Shown here one piece after another: positions 6,812 to 15,727 of a stretch of DNA of 64,000 nt. How positions within the stretch are numbered: position 1 is the first letter of the stretch; every line of letters begins with the position of its first letter. The stretch is from contig CACIRZ010000003.1 of the NCBI GenBank assembly GCA_902589185.1, positions 1-64,000 of the forward strand, given 5' to 3'. The stretch comes from an uncultured SAR116 cluster alpha proteobacterium (GTDB taxonomy: Bacteria > Pseudomonadota > Alphaproteobacteria > Puniceispirillales > Marisalimonadaceae). The notes under the pieces were generated by a model, which searched no databases, was not told where the DNA came from, and was given only the letters and a program-made list of their open reading frames with translations. The translations under genes and the position numbers were made by a program.

Positions 6812-7706
6812 TATTTTCTAAACGCCATCTCTGCCTAGGATCTAAAACAATTCTTAACCACGAAGACAATAGATTTAAGGATAAAGCTACTAACATAATA
6901 ATTAGACCAGGGAAAAACGCTAACCACCATGCAATTTGAAGGTAGTTCCTTCCTTGAGCCACCATTAATCCCCAAGTAACTTCTGGAGGCTGTATCCCAA
7001 CACCAAGAAAACTAAGCGCTGATTCTCCCAACATTACAAATGCAAAATCTAATGTTGCAATCGTAATAAGTGTTGGAATTGTCAATGGAGCTATATGTTT
7101 GAAAATTATCCTTAAGTTTGAAGCACCCATTGATATTGCGGCTGAAATAAACAACCTTTCTCTTATTTCAAGCACCTCAGCTCTTGCAGTTCTCATGTAT
7201 ATAGGCATTCTAGTAAAGGCTAGGACAATAACTAAATTTAATAAGCCAGGATCAAACATATATAACACGATTACGGCTAATAAAAGTGATGGAAAGCTCA
7301 TAATTATATCTGCCATTCTCATAATCAAATTTCCTGTTCTACCACCATAATAACCTGAAATTAGTCCTAAAACTCCACCCAAAGTCATTGATAAAATTAC
7401 TGCACTACCTGCTATAAACATTGTATTTTGTGTAGCAAGTATAAGTCTTGCAATCATGCTTCTACCTAGTGCGTCAGCCCCAAAAAAATACATAAAGTGA
7501 TGATCAAAAGAAAAAGGTTCTAAGTTTCTAAGTCTTAAATTCATTTTTGTATAAGATTCACTAATTAAAGAGGGCCCAAAAATTGCTAAAAAAACCATAA
7601 ACAGTAAAAAAATTATTGATATTAAAGCTAGCTTGTCATTCATAAACATAGAAAATATTTTTCTAAATTTATTTATTAAATAATTTTTTTCTAAAATTAA
7701 TTGCAT
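6792..7706 (-). CDS. Peptide-type ABC importer permease, DppC-like
   Basis: 304 residues with six predicted membrane segments, one near the N-terminus and five in the core. The transport motif region SMGASNLRIIFKHIAPL (EAA loop) contacts the ATPase. The DppC-type N-terminal segment and the LGVGIQPPEVTWGLM block near the C-terminus are typical. It starts 1 nt after the DppB-type gene ends. Probable inner-membrane subunit of a family-5 (peptide, opine or related solute) importer. Confidence 0.93.
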   Translation of the reverse strand: MQLILEKNYLINKFRKIFSMFMNDKLALISIIFLLFMVFLAIFGPSLISESYTKMNLRLRNLEPFSFDHHFMYFFGADALGRSMIARLILATQNTMFIAGSAVILSMTLGGVLGLISGYYGGRTGNLIMRMADIIMSFPSLLLAVIVLYMFDPGLLNLVIVLAFTRMPIYMRTARAEVLEIRERLFISAAISMGASNLRIIFKHIAPLTIPTLITIATLDFAFVMLGESALSFLGVGIQPPEVTWGLMVAQGRNYLQIAWWLAFFPGLIIMLVALSLNLLSSWLRIVLDPRQRWRLENIGDKSE

Positions 7707-7707
7707 T

Positions 7708-8625
7708 TTATTTATGCCTAATTCTTGGATCTAGAACTGCATATGCAATATCAATTATTATATTTATAGAAAGTATAACTATTGCAGTAATTAAAATTGA
7801 AGCCTGTACAACTGCAAAGTCTCTTTGCATTATTGAATCTATCATGAGTTTCCCAATTCCTGGCCATCCAAATATTGTTTCTACTATTACTGCACCATTA
7901 GCAATAGCTGCAGCTTGATCACCAGCGACTGTTATTACAGGCAATAAACCATTTCTAAGAGCATGTTTAAAAATAACTACTTTTTCTTTTACGCCTTTTG
8001 CCCTAGCTGTTTTAACAAAATCTGAACTGAGAGCAGTGATCATTGATCCCCTTACAACTTGCACTAAAAGTCCTAACGGTCTAATGACTAAAATACCTAT
8101 AGGCATTATCCAATATGGAACTCCCCCAATTCCTGACGTAGGCAACCATCCAAGAGAAACTGAAAATATTAAAATAGCTGTTATCGCAACCCAAAAATCT
8201 GGTGCACTTGCGGCAGTTAAAGAAACAACTCTTGAAATTCTATCAAAAATTCCATTTGGCCTATATGCAGCCAAAGAACCAATCAAAATAGCACCAACTA
8301 AAGCTATTGACATTGCAACAGCAGCTAAAGACAAAGTAACTGGAATAGCTTCTAAAACTATGTCTATCGCGGGTCTTTCTTTTCTAAGAGAATAACCAAG
8401 GTTGCCATCAATCAAGTCTCCTAAAAATTTTCCAAATTGAATATAAATAGGATCATTAAATCCGTGTTTTTCAGAAAATTCTTTTCTTACCTCTAATGGA
8501 GCGTCTATAGGTAAATATAAATGACCTGGATCACCAGTTAAACGAGCAAGAAAAAAAACCATCACAAAAAGTCCAGTGATAGCTAAAATACTAGAAAAAA
8601 TTCTTTTAGATAAATATTGTCTCAT
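7708..8625 (-). CDS. Peptide-type ABC importer permease, DppB-like
   Basis: 305 residues from the ATG at 8625 (MRQYLSKRIF). The ORF-track start at 8655 is a TTG inside a strong hairpin, so I reject it. DppB hallmarks are the N-terminal membrane segment, the GDPGHLYLP region, about six membrane segments, and the EAA loop (TARAKGVKEKVVIFKHALRN). It pairs with the DppC-like subunit. It lies directly downstream of the terminator-like hairpin that separates it from the binding-protein gene. Confidence 0.92.
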   Translation of the reverse strand: MRQYLSKRIFSSILAITGLFVMVFFLARLTGDPGHLYLPIDAPLEVRKEFSEKHGFNDPIYIQFGKFLGDLIDGNLGYSLRKERPAIDIVLEAIPVTLSLAAVAMSIALVGAILIGSLAAYRPNGIFDRISRVVSLTAASAPDFWVAITAILIFSVSLGWLPTSGIGGVPYWIMPIGILVIRPLGLLVQVVRGSMITALSSDFVKTARAKGVKEKVVIFKHALRNGLLPVITVAGDQAAAIANGAVIVETIFGWPGIGKLMIDSIMQRDFAVVQASILITAIVILSINIIIDIAYAVLDPRIRHK

Positions 8626-8647
8626 AAATTTATTGTATTTTAAAAAA

Positions 8648-8679
8648 GTTTCCAACCAGAAATATATCTGGTTGGAAAC
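8648..8679 (-). terminator. Hairpin with U tract between binding-protein and permease genes
   Basis: GTTTCCAACCAGA and TCTGGTTGGAAAC form a perfect 13-bp stem with a 6-nt loop. In the minus-strand transcript it is followed by TTTTTT. It lies 15 nt after the stop of the binding-protein gene and before the DppB-like gene. It can act as a partial terminator and as a 3' stabiliser of the binding-protein message. Confidence 0.85.
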
Positions 8680-8694
8680 TAATTTTTTATAATA

Positions 8695-10215
8695 TTAATT
8701 AAATTTTACCTGTGAAATTTGAATTTCACTATTAGTAGAAATAGTAGGCGTAAATTTAATTCTAGGGTTTACACGAGAAAATCCAACCATATGAAACATT
8801 TGCACATCAGGTATAATTTTTTCATGCAATCTCTTTTGTGCTTTGCGCCAGGTGTCTCTTCTCTTGGTTCCAGTAGCAGCTGTTGCTTCTGTAATCCAAG
8901 CATCTACTTGTTTGTCACATGTTGTAGATTGAGCACCTTTGCATGCATATTTATTAAACATGGAAAAAACAGCATCACCATTATTGTTGTCATGTTGACT
9001 TTGTTGTAAAGCTGGTCCTCTATCTTCAGCATAAGGCCTGCTTAAAAAATTAAGCCATCCTGCAGTTTCCATCATTTTAATTTTTATATTGAAACCAACT
9101 TCAGTCAGCATTGCATGCATAGCTTCCATTGCTTCTGTCGAATTAGGATAGATACCTAATCTTCCAATCAAAACAATTTCTTTATCTACTGGCACACCGT
9201 CTGCCTTAGCGGCTTTAACTAATCTTTTTGCTTCAGCAGGATCATATGGCCACGGCTTAAGATTTGGGTTGTGACCGTTGATACTTGGAACAACAATCTG
9301 AGTCATTTTGACAACGCCTTTTGGAAAAATTGTTCCCATTAATCCATCGAGGTCAATAGCTAGATTCATAGCTTTTCTTACTCTAATATCGTTAAGAGGA
9401 GCTCTTGTTAAATCAATCCTAAGTCTAGAAGTCTCTGAGTTGAAATAACTGAAATCCATTTTTGGATCATTGGCATCTTGTACACCAATACTTGCAGCTA
9501 TATCAGCTTCCCCAGTTTTAACCATAGCAGCTCTAACCGCAGACTCATTTCTCCAAACATATGTTGCATTCTCAACCTCTGGTTTATCTCCCCAATATCC
9601 GTCAAACCTTTTTAAGGTAACAGATTGACCAGGAGTCCATGTATTAAATAAATATGGACCAGTTCCTTTAGGATCACGAACGCCTTTTGCCTCTTGAGTG
9701 TTAGGACTTACAACAGTCATAGTACCCATCAAAGCTGGCATAATAGGTTGAGGTGATTCAGTTTTAACTGAGATAGTATGACTTCCTATTGCCGAAGCTT
9801 TCAATTTAATATTTCCAAAAAACTTCGTTCTAATTTCACAATCATACTTTGGGTTTAACGCTCGATTAATAGACTTTACAACAGCCTGAGCATTTAGATC
9901 TTCACCATCATGAAATTTAATACCTTTTCTAATATTAAATTGCCAAGTTAGATTATCTGTTTGTTTCCATGATGTTGCTAGTCTGGGTGTTACAGACCCA
10001 TCAGCTGGATTAATTTCAGTAAGTGTTTCCGTAACATTTTGTTTTACTATTTTTCCAACAACTGATCTTGTGGCTTCACAAGGATCGACAATGTCGGGTT
10101 CCTCAGCTATGACAATAGTTATATCTTTGCCAGCAGAATAAGCTGGAGAAAACAAACTTCCAAATGCCATAATTGTAGCTGTAGAAATTGCAAATGATAA
10201 ATTTTTTAATTTCAT
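8695..10215 (-). CDS. Family-5 extracellular solute-binding protein (peptide-type)
   Basis: 506 residues with a signal peptide (MKLKNLSFAIS... to about AYSA, residue 27). It has the SBP_bac_5 layout: a GTGPYLFNTWTPGQSVTLKRF segment near 190, and the WNFRKGI-like block WQFNIRKGIKFHDGEDL near 92. It delivers peptide-like, opine-like or other solutes to the permeases encoded downstream. A strong AAGGAGGA site precedes the start by about 10 nt. The hairpin after its stop suggests it is made in excess over the membrane subunits. The solute is not predictable from sequence alone; the co-transcribed AbgB-like enzyme hints at an N-acyl amino acid. Confidence 0.93.
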   Translation of the reverse strand: MKLKNLSFAISTATIMAFGSLFSPAYSAGKDITIVIAEEPDIVDPCEATRSVVGKIVKQNVTETLTEINPADGSVTPRLATSWKQTDNLTWQFNIRKGIKFHDGEDLNAQAVVKSINRALNPKYDCEIRTKFFGNIKLKASAIGSHTISVKTESPQPIMPALMGTMTVVSPNTQEAKGVRDPKGTGPYLFNTWTPGQSVTLKRFDGYWGDKPEVENATYVWRNESAVRAAMVKTGEADIAASIGVQDANDPKMDFSYFNSETSRLRIDLTRAPLNDIRVRKAMNLAIDLDGLMGTIFPKGVVKMTQIVVPSINGHNPNLKPWPYDPAEAKRLVKAAKADGVPVDKEIVLIGRLGIYPNSTEAMEAMHAMLTEVGFNIKIKMMETAGWLNFLSRPYAEDRGPALQQSQHDNNNGDAVFSMFNKYACKGAQSTTCDKQVDAWITEATAATGTKRRDTWRKAQKRLHEKIIPDVQMFHMVGFSRVNPRIKFTPTISTNSEIQISQVKFN

Positions 10216-10303
10216 AATTTATTTTCCTCCTTAAGTTTATTTAACAAATTTAATTTAAAAATTTTTTACCTCCTTTCACAATTTTTTTAATAACAACAGT
10301 AAT

Positions 10304-11269
10304 TTAATTTAAAACTCTTTCAAGTTTTTGAAGAGTTTTTAAATATTTCGGCTTTGGCTCATCTCCATATGTATAAGGCCAATTGGTATATGAAACTTCT
10401 CCAACATAAATACTACCCTCACTATCAAGTGATATACCATGTGGTGCTTGAAATTGACCTAGTTCAAATCCTGCTCCGTTTTCACCCCCCAAACGTGATA
10501 TTAAGTTACCATTATTATCCAGAATACTTAACCTTGGGCCTAAATTTTTATATTTTCTATTAACCAAAAGTCCTGGTCCCAATTCTCCAACAATACAAAT
10601 TGGACATTTACCTCTAGGCATAAACAAGCCACATGGTCGATGAAGATTATTCCACTGTGTCTCGTATTTACCCTCTGTATTAAAAACCTGTACTCTGTGA
10701 TTTTCTCTATCAGCTACGTAAATCCAACCTTCATCATCAGCTACGATATTGTGAACAAGATTAAATTGACCAGGTCCCGTACCAGACTCACCAAATGTTT
10801 TAATTAGTTTTCCATCAGGAGAATATTTATGAACGCAAGCATTTCCATATCCATCAGTCACAAAAATATTATTATCTGGACATAATGCAGTATGGGTACA
10901 TCTATGAAATGGCAAATTAGACATAAATTCTGAAGGTTTCCCAGGGACTCCAATTTGAAAAATCAATTTTCCATCAGGAGATATTTTTTTAACTGTATGA
11001 TCCCCATCATCGGTACAATATATGTAATCATCTGGACCAATATGAATTCCATGAGGTCTTGAAAACAGGTTTTCACCCCAAGACCTCAAATAATTACCTT
11101 TTATATCAAAAATAATCATTGGGTGTTCGCCTCGGTTAAAGACAAAAACCTCATCTTTACTGTTTACAGCTACACCTGCAACGTCCATAAATGACCATTC
11201 GTCAGGAAGCTTTACCCAATCTTCGATAACTCTATACTTAAATTCCCCTTGACCAAGTAGAACTGACAA
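10304..11269 (-). CDS. NHL-type beta-propeller protein, peptidyl-amidating-lyase-like
   Basis: 321 residues from the TTG at 11269, chosen because GGAGGT lies 7 nt upstream and the product then begins MSVLLGQGEFKYRV; the ORF track starts at an ATG nine codons earlier without a visible site. Repeated propeller strands (GIHIGPDDYIYCTDDGDHTV, YVADRENHRVQVF, GISLDSEGSIYVGE) match six-bladed NHL proteins of the peptidyl-alpha-hydroxyglycine alpha-amidating-lyase group. With this start there is no signal peptide, so it may be cytoplasmic. It is first in the operon leading into the peptide-type importer. Its enzymatic activity in bacteria is unproven; a lactonase or binding role is possible. Confidence 0.8.
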   Translation of the reverse strand: MSVLLGQGEFKYRVIEDWVKLPDEWSFMDVAGVAVNSKDEVFVFNRGEHPMIIFDIKGNYLRSWGENLFSRPHGIHIGPDDYIYCTDDGDHTVKKISPDGKLIFQIGVPGKPSEFMSNLPFHRCTHTALCPDNNIFVTDGYGNACVHKYSPDGKLIKTFGESGTGPGQFNLVHNIVADDEGWIYVADRENHRVQVFNTEGKYETQWNNLHRPCGLFMPRGKCPICIVGELGPGLLVNRKYKNLGPRLSILDNNGNLISRLGGENGAGFELGQFQAPHGISLDSEGSIYVGEVSYTNWPYTYGDEPKPKYLKTLQKLERVLN

Positions 11270-11325
11270 AACTATACCTCCCACTAAAATTATCATGTTA
11301 ATAAATTCAAAAGTCTATAAATAAA

Positions 11326-11340
11326 TATCAATTATTGATA
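11326..11340. promoter_or_regulatory. Inverted repeat TATCAA-N3-TTGATA
   Basis: This imperfect palindrome lies about 60 bp upstream of the propeller-protein start. Its half-sites TATCAA and TTGATA recur in the opposite arrangement at 11485-11505, next to the LysR gene. Two sites with the same hexamers in one divergent region suggest a single regulator, presumably the LysR protein, controlling both directions. The remainder of 11270-11524 is AT-rich and holds no gene. Confidence 0.5.
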
Positions 11341-11484
11341 CTATATTTATATTAATTGAGATTTTATAAATTATAATAATTTAGATTAATTATGGAAATT
11401 GTTTGAATATTTTTTTGTTACAAGATGAACTTTTATATTAAACAATTATATTTTTAATAATTCATAAATATAATTGACTATTAA

Positions 11485-11505
11485 TTGATAGTTTGAAAGT
11501 ATCAA
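11485..11505. promoter_or_regulatory. LysR-type box TTGATA-N9-TATCAA
   Basis: A perfect 6-bp inverted repeat with a 9-bp spacer, containing the T-N11-A signature of LysR-type recognition sites. It lies about 20 bp upstream of the LysR start at 11525, the usual place for autoregulation. Confidence 0.55.
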
Positions 11506-11524
11506 TAAAAATTGAGTTTTAAGA

Positions 11525-12436
11525 ATGAATACTTCTATCACATTGGAGCAAATTAAGTGTTTTATAGCTGTATCTAAAGAATTAAATTTTAGGAAAGCAG
11601 CAAAAAACTTAAATATGTCTCAACCACCTGTTACAAGACACATCTTAAATCTTGAGCACCATCTAAAAACTAAACTATTTAACAGAAATAGTAGATCAGT
11701 TAAATTAACTAAAGATGGTACTCTTTTTTTAACTCATGCTTCAGAAATAATTTCAAGAATAGAAGAAGCAACTAATACTATGGTAAAAAGTAAAAATAAT
11801 CTTACAGGTTCAATTACACTTGGATTTGTTCCCTCTATGGCAACGAATATATTACCTTTAATTGCTAATCATATTAGAATTAAACTTCCTCAAATTAATT
11901 TAATTTTTAAAGAATATATGAGCTATGAACAAGTGCCAGCGCTTAATGCTGGCAACCTTGATATTGGCCTTACTCGACTTCCTAAAGATTTAAATGCTTT
12001 CAACTATTCAAGAGTTGTGAGTGAACCTTATTATCTTGCTGTTAATGAAAACAACCCACTATCTAAAAAAAATGAAATATCGATATATGATCTCCATGGT
12101 GAAGATTTTATTATGTATGATGCAATCATTGGTAAATATAGCTTTGAATTACTATCATCTTTATTTGTAAATAGTGGAGTTAAGCCTAATTTTGTACAAT
12201 ACGTAAGTCAACCAAGCGTGTTTTTGGGATTAGTTAGGGCATCCGTTGGTGTAGCATTGTTGGCTAGTTCTAGTAAAGAAAATTTGCCTGAGAACGTTAT
12301 ATTTAAAAAAATTTTGTTACCAGAATGGGTCAGAGCTGATGTATTTCTTGCAACAAAAAAAGAACCTAAAAACAAATTAATTCCAGAGGTTTATAATTCC
12401 ATAATGGAAGCTTTGTACAATGCTGAAAAAATATAA
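11525..12436 (+). CDS. LysR-type transcriptional regulator
   Basis: 303 residues, full family length. Winged helix at about 1-65 (FRKAAKNLNMSQPPVTRHILNLEHHL), linker helix, then a periplasmic-binding-like effector domain (GSITLGFVPSMATNILPLIA, from about 95). Divergent from the propeller/peptide-importer operon with shared inverted repeats between them, so that operon is the likely target. The SDR gene follows on the same strand 75 nt downstream. The effector is unknown. Confidence 0.93.
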   Translation: MNTSITLEQIKCFIAVSKELNFRKAAKNLNMSQPPVTRHILNLEHHLKTKLFNRNSRSVKLTKDGTLFLTHASEIISRIEEATNTMVKSKNNLTGSITLGFVPSMATNILPLIANHIRIKLPQINLIFKEYMSYEQVPALNAGNLDIGLTRLPKDLNAFNYSRVVSEPYYLAVNENNPLSKKNEISIYDLHGEDFIMYDAIIGKYSFELLSSLFVNSGVKPNFVQYVSQPSVFLGLVRASVGVALLASSSKENLPENVIFKKILLPEWVRADVFLATKKEPKNKLIPEVYNSIMEALYNAEKI

Positions 12437-12510
12437 ATATATCTTATACTGTTGAAAAAAAAAGTTAGAAGTTGGATAATTAAAACTATATGAACTAAAT
12501 TTGTGGGAAT

Positions 12511-13257
12511 ATGATATCAATATTAATTACTGGTGCTGCATCTGGGATTGGAGCTGCAACTGCAAAAAAATTAGCTTCAAAAGAAGTTTCTCTTACTTTA
12601 ACGACCAAAACTAACTTAGAAGGCTTAAAGTCTGTAACACAATTCGCAGAAAATAAAGGCGCAAAAGTTAGCTATATTTGTGGTGACTTATCAGAAAAGA
12701 ATTTTATAGGAGAATTAGTAAATTTAGCAAGAAGTAGTACCGGCAATATAGACCAGTTTATATCCAATGCAGGTTATGCTGACAAAAAAGAATTCGGAGA
12801 ATATAATAATGATGATCTGAATAGATCAGTTCAAACTATGGCAATATCCTTTTCAGAAATCATAAACTTATGTATTGAAGATTTTAAGAAATCAAGTTGT
12901 GGCAGGATTATTGTTATCAGTTCATTTGTAAATAAGAGTATTGGATTAAACAATAAGATTTTTCCAATAACAGCTGCTGCGAAAGGCGCTTTAGAAGCTC
13001 TTACTAAAACCCTATCATTCCAATTAGCAAGAGACAACGTGACTGTAAATGCAATTTCACCAGGTTATACAAGAAAAGATGGTAATCATTCTGCTCTATC
13101 ACAAGATGAATGGGATAAAATTATAAATAAAATACCTCTATCTAGACTTGCAAAACCTGAGGATATCGCAAACTTAGTAAATTTCTTACTGTCAAACGAA
13201 GCATCTTATATTACTGGACAAGTAATAAAAGTTGATGGTGGTTTGTCACTTTTATAA
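12511..13257 (+). CDS. SDR-family protein with catalytic Tyr replaced by Thr
   Basis: 248 residues, FabG-like Rossmann fold. The cofactor motif TGAASGIG (about 7-14), NAGYA (about 88), the catalytic Ser region (VISSF) and the PGYTRKDG and C-terminal GGLSLL features are present. The usual YxxxK is read as TAAAK, so the catalytic Tyr is a Thr while Lys is kept. The protein may be a weak reductase, use another proton donor, or be a non-catalytic partner. It lies downstream of LysR and converges with the DadA-like gene, 2 nt apart. Confidence 0.85.
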   Translation: MISILITGAASGIGAATAKKLASKEVSLTLTTKTNLEGLKSVTQFAENKGAKVSYICGDLSEKNFIGELVNLARSSTGNIDQFISNAGYADKKEFGEYNNDDLNRSVQTMAISFSEIINLCIEDFKKSSCGRIIVISSFVNKSIGLNNKIFPITAAAKGALEALTKTLSFQLARDNVTVNAISPGYTRKDGNHSALSQDEWDKIINKIPLSRLAKPEDIANLVNFLLSNEASYITGQVIKVDGGLSLL

Positions 13258-13259
13258 AG

Positions 13260-14501
13260 TTACAACATAAATCTATCTGGTAAAAATGGATCAATATTAA
13301 TAGAAGTTTTCTTATTTTCTATCATATCAGCTAAAACAACTCCAGAACCAGCTGAAGTAGATAATCCAATGTGATTGTGTCCAAAATTGAACCACAAGTT
13401 TTTATGTTTAGGCGCTTTTCCTATCATAGGCAGACTATCTGAAATAGTTGGCCTTGAACCTAGCCAAGGAGCTTTTGTTAATTTATTTTTAAGGGGTAGA
13501 ATTATTTTTAATTTTTGGACTGCTTCATTAATTTGCTCTTCATTTAAATCTGCTTCTCTAAAATTTAATTCAACACCTGATGTAACTCTAATTTCATTTT
13601 TGTTACAGCTATAAACAAAACCACCATCAACGTCATGAATTGCTGGACTTAAATCAATATCCTTCTTAGTACTAAAATGATGATGGTAACCCCTTTCCCA
13701 TGCAAGTGGTATTTTATAACCTAAGTTATATAAAAAACCCTTAGACCAAGGACCTGTACAAATTACGACTTCGTCATAAATTTCTTTTTTTTTATTTAAG
13801 AAAACAGTCCAATGCCCACTAATGAATTTTATATCCTTACAAATTTCTTTATAAAAAGCACCTCCAGATTTTATAAAATGTTTAAAGTAATTTTTTGATA
13901 ATTGAATTGGAGACTTTACTCTCAGTGAATTTTTAAAAAGAACCCCTTTGTAATACTCAATTTGTAAATCTGGAAATTGTTTCTTTATTTCTCTTGAATT
14001 TAAGAGAGTATATTCAGCTTTGTTTCTATCTAAAATATCTAACTCATAAGAATATTTATCATAGCTTAATTGTGTTTTAAAAACCTTCAGCCATCCTGGT
14101 GCTTCAATGTTATTATTAGATTTAGTCTTTTTGATAAGTTTTTTATGCGTTTTTAAAGATAAAACCTGTAATTCTCTTAATACTTTTGCGGCAAGTTCCA
14201 TATGTTTTGTTTTACTAAACATTAAAAAGTTAATTACCCAAGATAATCTTGAAAATACAAATAATTTTGAATATCTAAATGACGTCTTTCTTTCAAAGAT
14301 TAAACTAAATAAAGATCTTAGTAATTGAGGATTATTAATTATCATTAGAGAAGAGTCTGTTAACACACCTGCATTTCCATATGAGGTTTGCGAACCAGGC
14401 TCATTTGGATCGATTAAAGTTACTGAAAACCCTCGGTTTATTAATTCAATACCCGTACAAATTCCAACTATACCTGATCCAATAATTACTATTTTTTTCA
14501 T
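13260..14501 (-). CDS. FAD-dependent D-amino-acid dehydrogenase-like oxidase (DadA family)
   Basis: 413 residues with an N-terminal dinucleotide-binding motif GSGIVGICTGIELINRG (about 8-24) and the SYGNAGVL segment characteristic of DadA-type proteins. The C-terminal block (GHNHIGLSTSAGSGVVLADM) closes the FAD site. It would deaminate a D-amino acid or oxidise a secondary amine at the membrane or in the cytoplasm, passing electrons to quinones. Its start overlaps the stop of the preceding gene by 4 nt (ATGA), so the two are translationally coupled. Substrate unknown; related glycine, sarcosine and hydroxyproline oxidases are alternatives. Confidence 0.88.
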   Translation of the reverse strand: MKKIVIIGSGIVGICTGIELINRGFSVTLIDPNEPGSQTSYGNAGVLTDSSLMIINNPQLLRSLFSLIFERKTSFRYSKLFVFSRLSWVINFLMFSKTKHMELAAKVLRELQVLSLKTHKKLIKKTKSNNNIEAPGWLKVFKTQLSYDKYSYELDILDRNKAEYTLLNSREIKKQFPDLQIEYYKGVLFKNSLRVKSPIQLSKNYFKHFIKSGGAFYKEICKDIKFISGHWTVFLNKKKEIYDEVVICTGPWSKGFLYNLGYKIPLAWERGYHHHFSTKKDIDLSPAIHDVDGGFVYSCNKNEIRVTSGVELNFREADLNEEQINEAVQKLKIILPLKNKLTKAPWLGSRPTISDSLPMIGKAPKHKNLWFNFGHNHIGLSTSAGSGVVLADMIENKKTSINIDPFLPDRFML

Positions 14502-15199
14502 TTATTCAACAAATCTTGATGGGTTAAAATATTCTGACAAATATAATGATTTATAATTAAGTCATTACTTTCTTTGAGAGAATATTTGTTTTTTAAATTA
14601 TTTATAGCAGTTTCTAATGAAAGGTAATTCAAACCTTCAATAATGACTGCTTGAGATACTATTTGATCATTTAATCCTTGTGATGATCTATATTTTTTTT
14701 CTTCAGTATTCATCTGCCCATAACTACTATCGCCTAGAATAATATGCATTCCAGTTACACCATTTAATTTAAGTATTTTGGGTACAAAAGATCTTAAATT
14801 TTCTACATCATGATTATGTGGAATATTTTCACCTAAAAATCTTATTGTTGAAATATAACCACCTACTCCAATTGATTTACTGGATATGACACTACAAATT
14901 GTTCTGGATGGAGATAAGTAATTTGATAAGATTTCTTTTGTCCATTCAGTTGGGTTATTTAACCTTTCTAGATATTTTTTTGATGTAAAAACTTCTTTTC
15001 GTTCAGCCTCATACATCATAAAATATTTGTGATTAATATTTGTGCCAAGAATTCCAACGGCTCTCAAACCTCTTAAAAATCCGGGTAAAGATATCCTCTC
15101 TGGCATATGTTCTTTTGAATGCCACTCATTATATTCGATTTCTTTTTCTTCAACAATTCCACCCCAATTTACTAGAACGGCATTACCTAAAAGACCCAT
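14498..15199 (-). CDS. Unknown protein, possible duplicated EthD/alpha-beta-barrel type
   Basis: 233 residues from the ATG at 15199 (MGLLGNAVLVNWGG); the ORF-track TTG start adds five residues and has no better support. The N-terminal half contains YNEWHSKEHMPERISLPGF, reminiscent of EthD-like dimeric alpha/beta-barrel proteins, and a comparable second half follows (about 115-225). No catalytic assignment is possible. It is coupled by a 4-nt overlap to the DadA-like gene, suggesting a joint role in amine or amino-acid degradation. Confidence 0.7.
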   Translation of the reverse strand: MGLLGNAVLVNWGGIVEEKEIEYNEWHSKEHMPERISLPGFLRGLRAVGILGTNINHKYFMMYEAERKEVFTSKKYLERLNNPTEWTKEILSNYLSPSRTICSVISSKSIGVGGYISTIRFLGENIPHNHDVENLRSFVPKILKLNGVTGMHIILGDSSYGQMNTEEKKYRSSQGLNDQIVSQAVIIEGLNYLSLETAINNLKNKYSLKESNDLIINHYICQNILTHQDLLNK

Positions 15200-15353
15200 G
15201 AACTTTATTACCAATATTTTTAATTGTGATCATAGTAGATAATTAACTTAATTTAATATCAACAATTTTTTGATTTAAATATATTTATATCCAAAAAATT
15301 AACATGTTTACTCTAATTTATTTTTATTTAAGATAAATCAAATGAGGAGAAAA

Positions 15354-15377
15354 ATGCTATTTATGTGGGATGATTAA
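15354..15377 (+). CDS. Putative 7-residue leader peptide
   Basis: GAGGAG sits 4 nt before an ATG that encodes MLFMWDD and a TAA abutting the ATG of the next gene. The ribosome site is better than the one directly before 15378. It may couple translation of the membrane protein or act as a leader peptide. It is very short and could be chance. Confidence 0.3.
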   Translation: MLFMWDD

Positions 15378-15722
15378 ATGAGAATAATTGGAGTAATAAT
15401 CATTATTGGGATGGTTGTTGGAGCCGTATCAACAATAGATTATAAAAAGTTTATTGATTTACCTTCATTTTTATTAGTTGTGGGAGGATCACTAGGTTAT
15501 GTTTTGGCAAAAGGTAAATCCAGTAATTTTATAAAAAACTTTGGTGATGGTTCAGTTTATATGGGTTGGATTGGCTTAATGATTGGGATTGTAATTATAG
15601 GCAATCATCACGCAAATACAGAAAATATATGGCCAGCTTTTTCAGTTGCATTTCTACCTATATTATATGGTTATTTTATAAAATTAATCACAACGGGTCT
15701 TGAAAAAATTAAAACTGAATAA
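15378..15722 (+). CDS. Small integral membrane protein resembling the N-terminus of MotA/PomA
   Basis: 114 residues with about four membrane segments. The start, IDLPSFLLVVGGSLGYVLAKG (about 26-46), resembles the FVDVTSILIVVGGS region of the flagellar stator protein PomA/MotA. The protein stops where the stator's cytoplasmic domain would begin, and no other motility gene is in the window. It may be a MotA-related or ExbB-like remnant with its own role. Transcribed alone, it converges with the AbrB-type gene 5 nt away. Confidence 0.65.
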   Translation: MRIIGVIIIIGMVVGAVSTIDYKKFIDLPSFLLVVGGSLGYVLAKGKSSNFIKNFGDGSVYMGWIGLMIGIVIIGNHHANTENIWPAFSVAFLPILYGYFIKLITTGLEKIKTE

Positions 15723-15727
15723 TTAAA

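Noticed and set aside
10262-10282. Second AGGAGG-like site in the spacer before the family-5 binding protein, considered as a hidden small gene or riboswitch
   Set aside because: No start codon lies at usable distance and no conserved riboswitch core is visible; the true site (AAGGAGGA) is next to the ATG.
15378-15722. Flagellar motor gene motA
   Set aside because: Only the N-terminal membrane portion is similar, the cytoplasmic stator domain is absent, and there is no motB or flagellar gene nearby.
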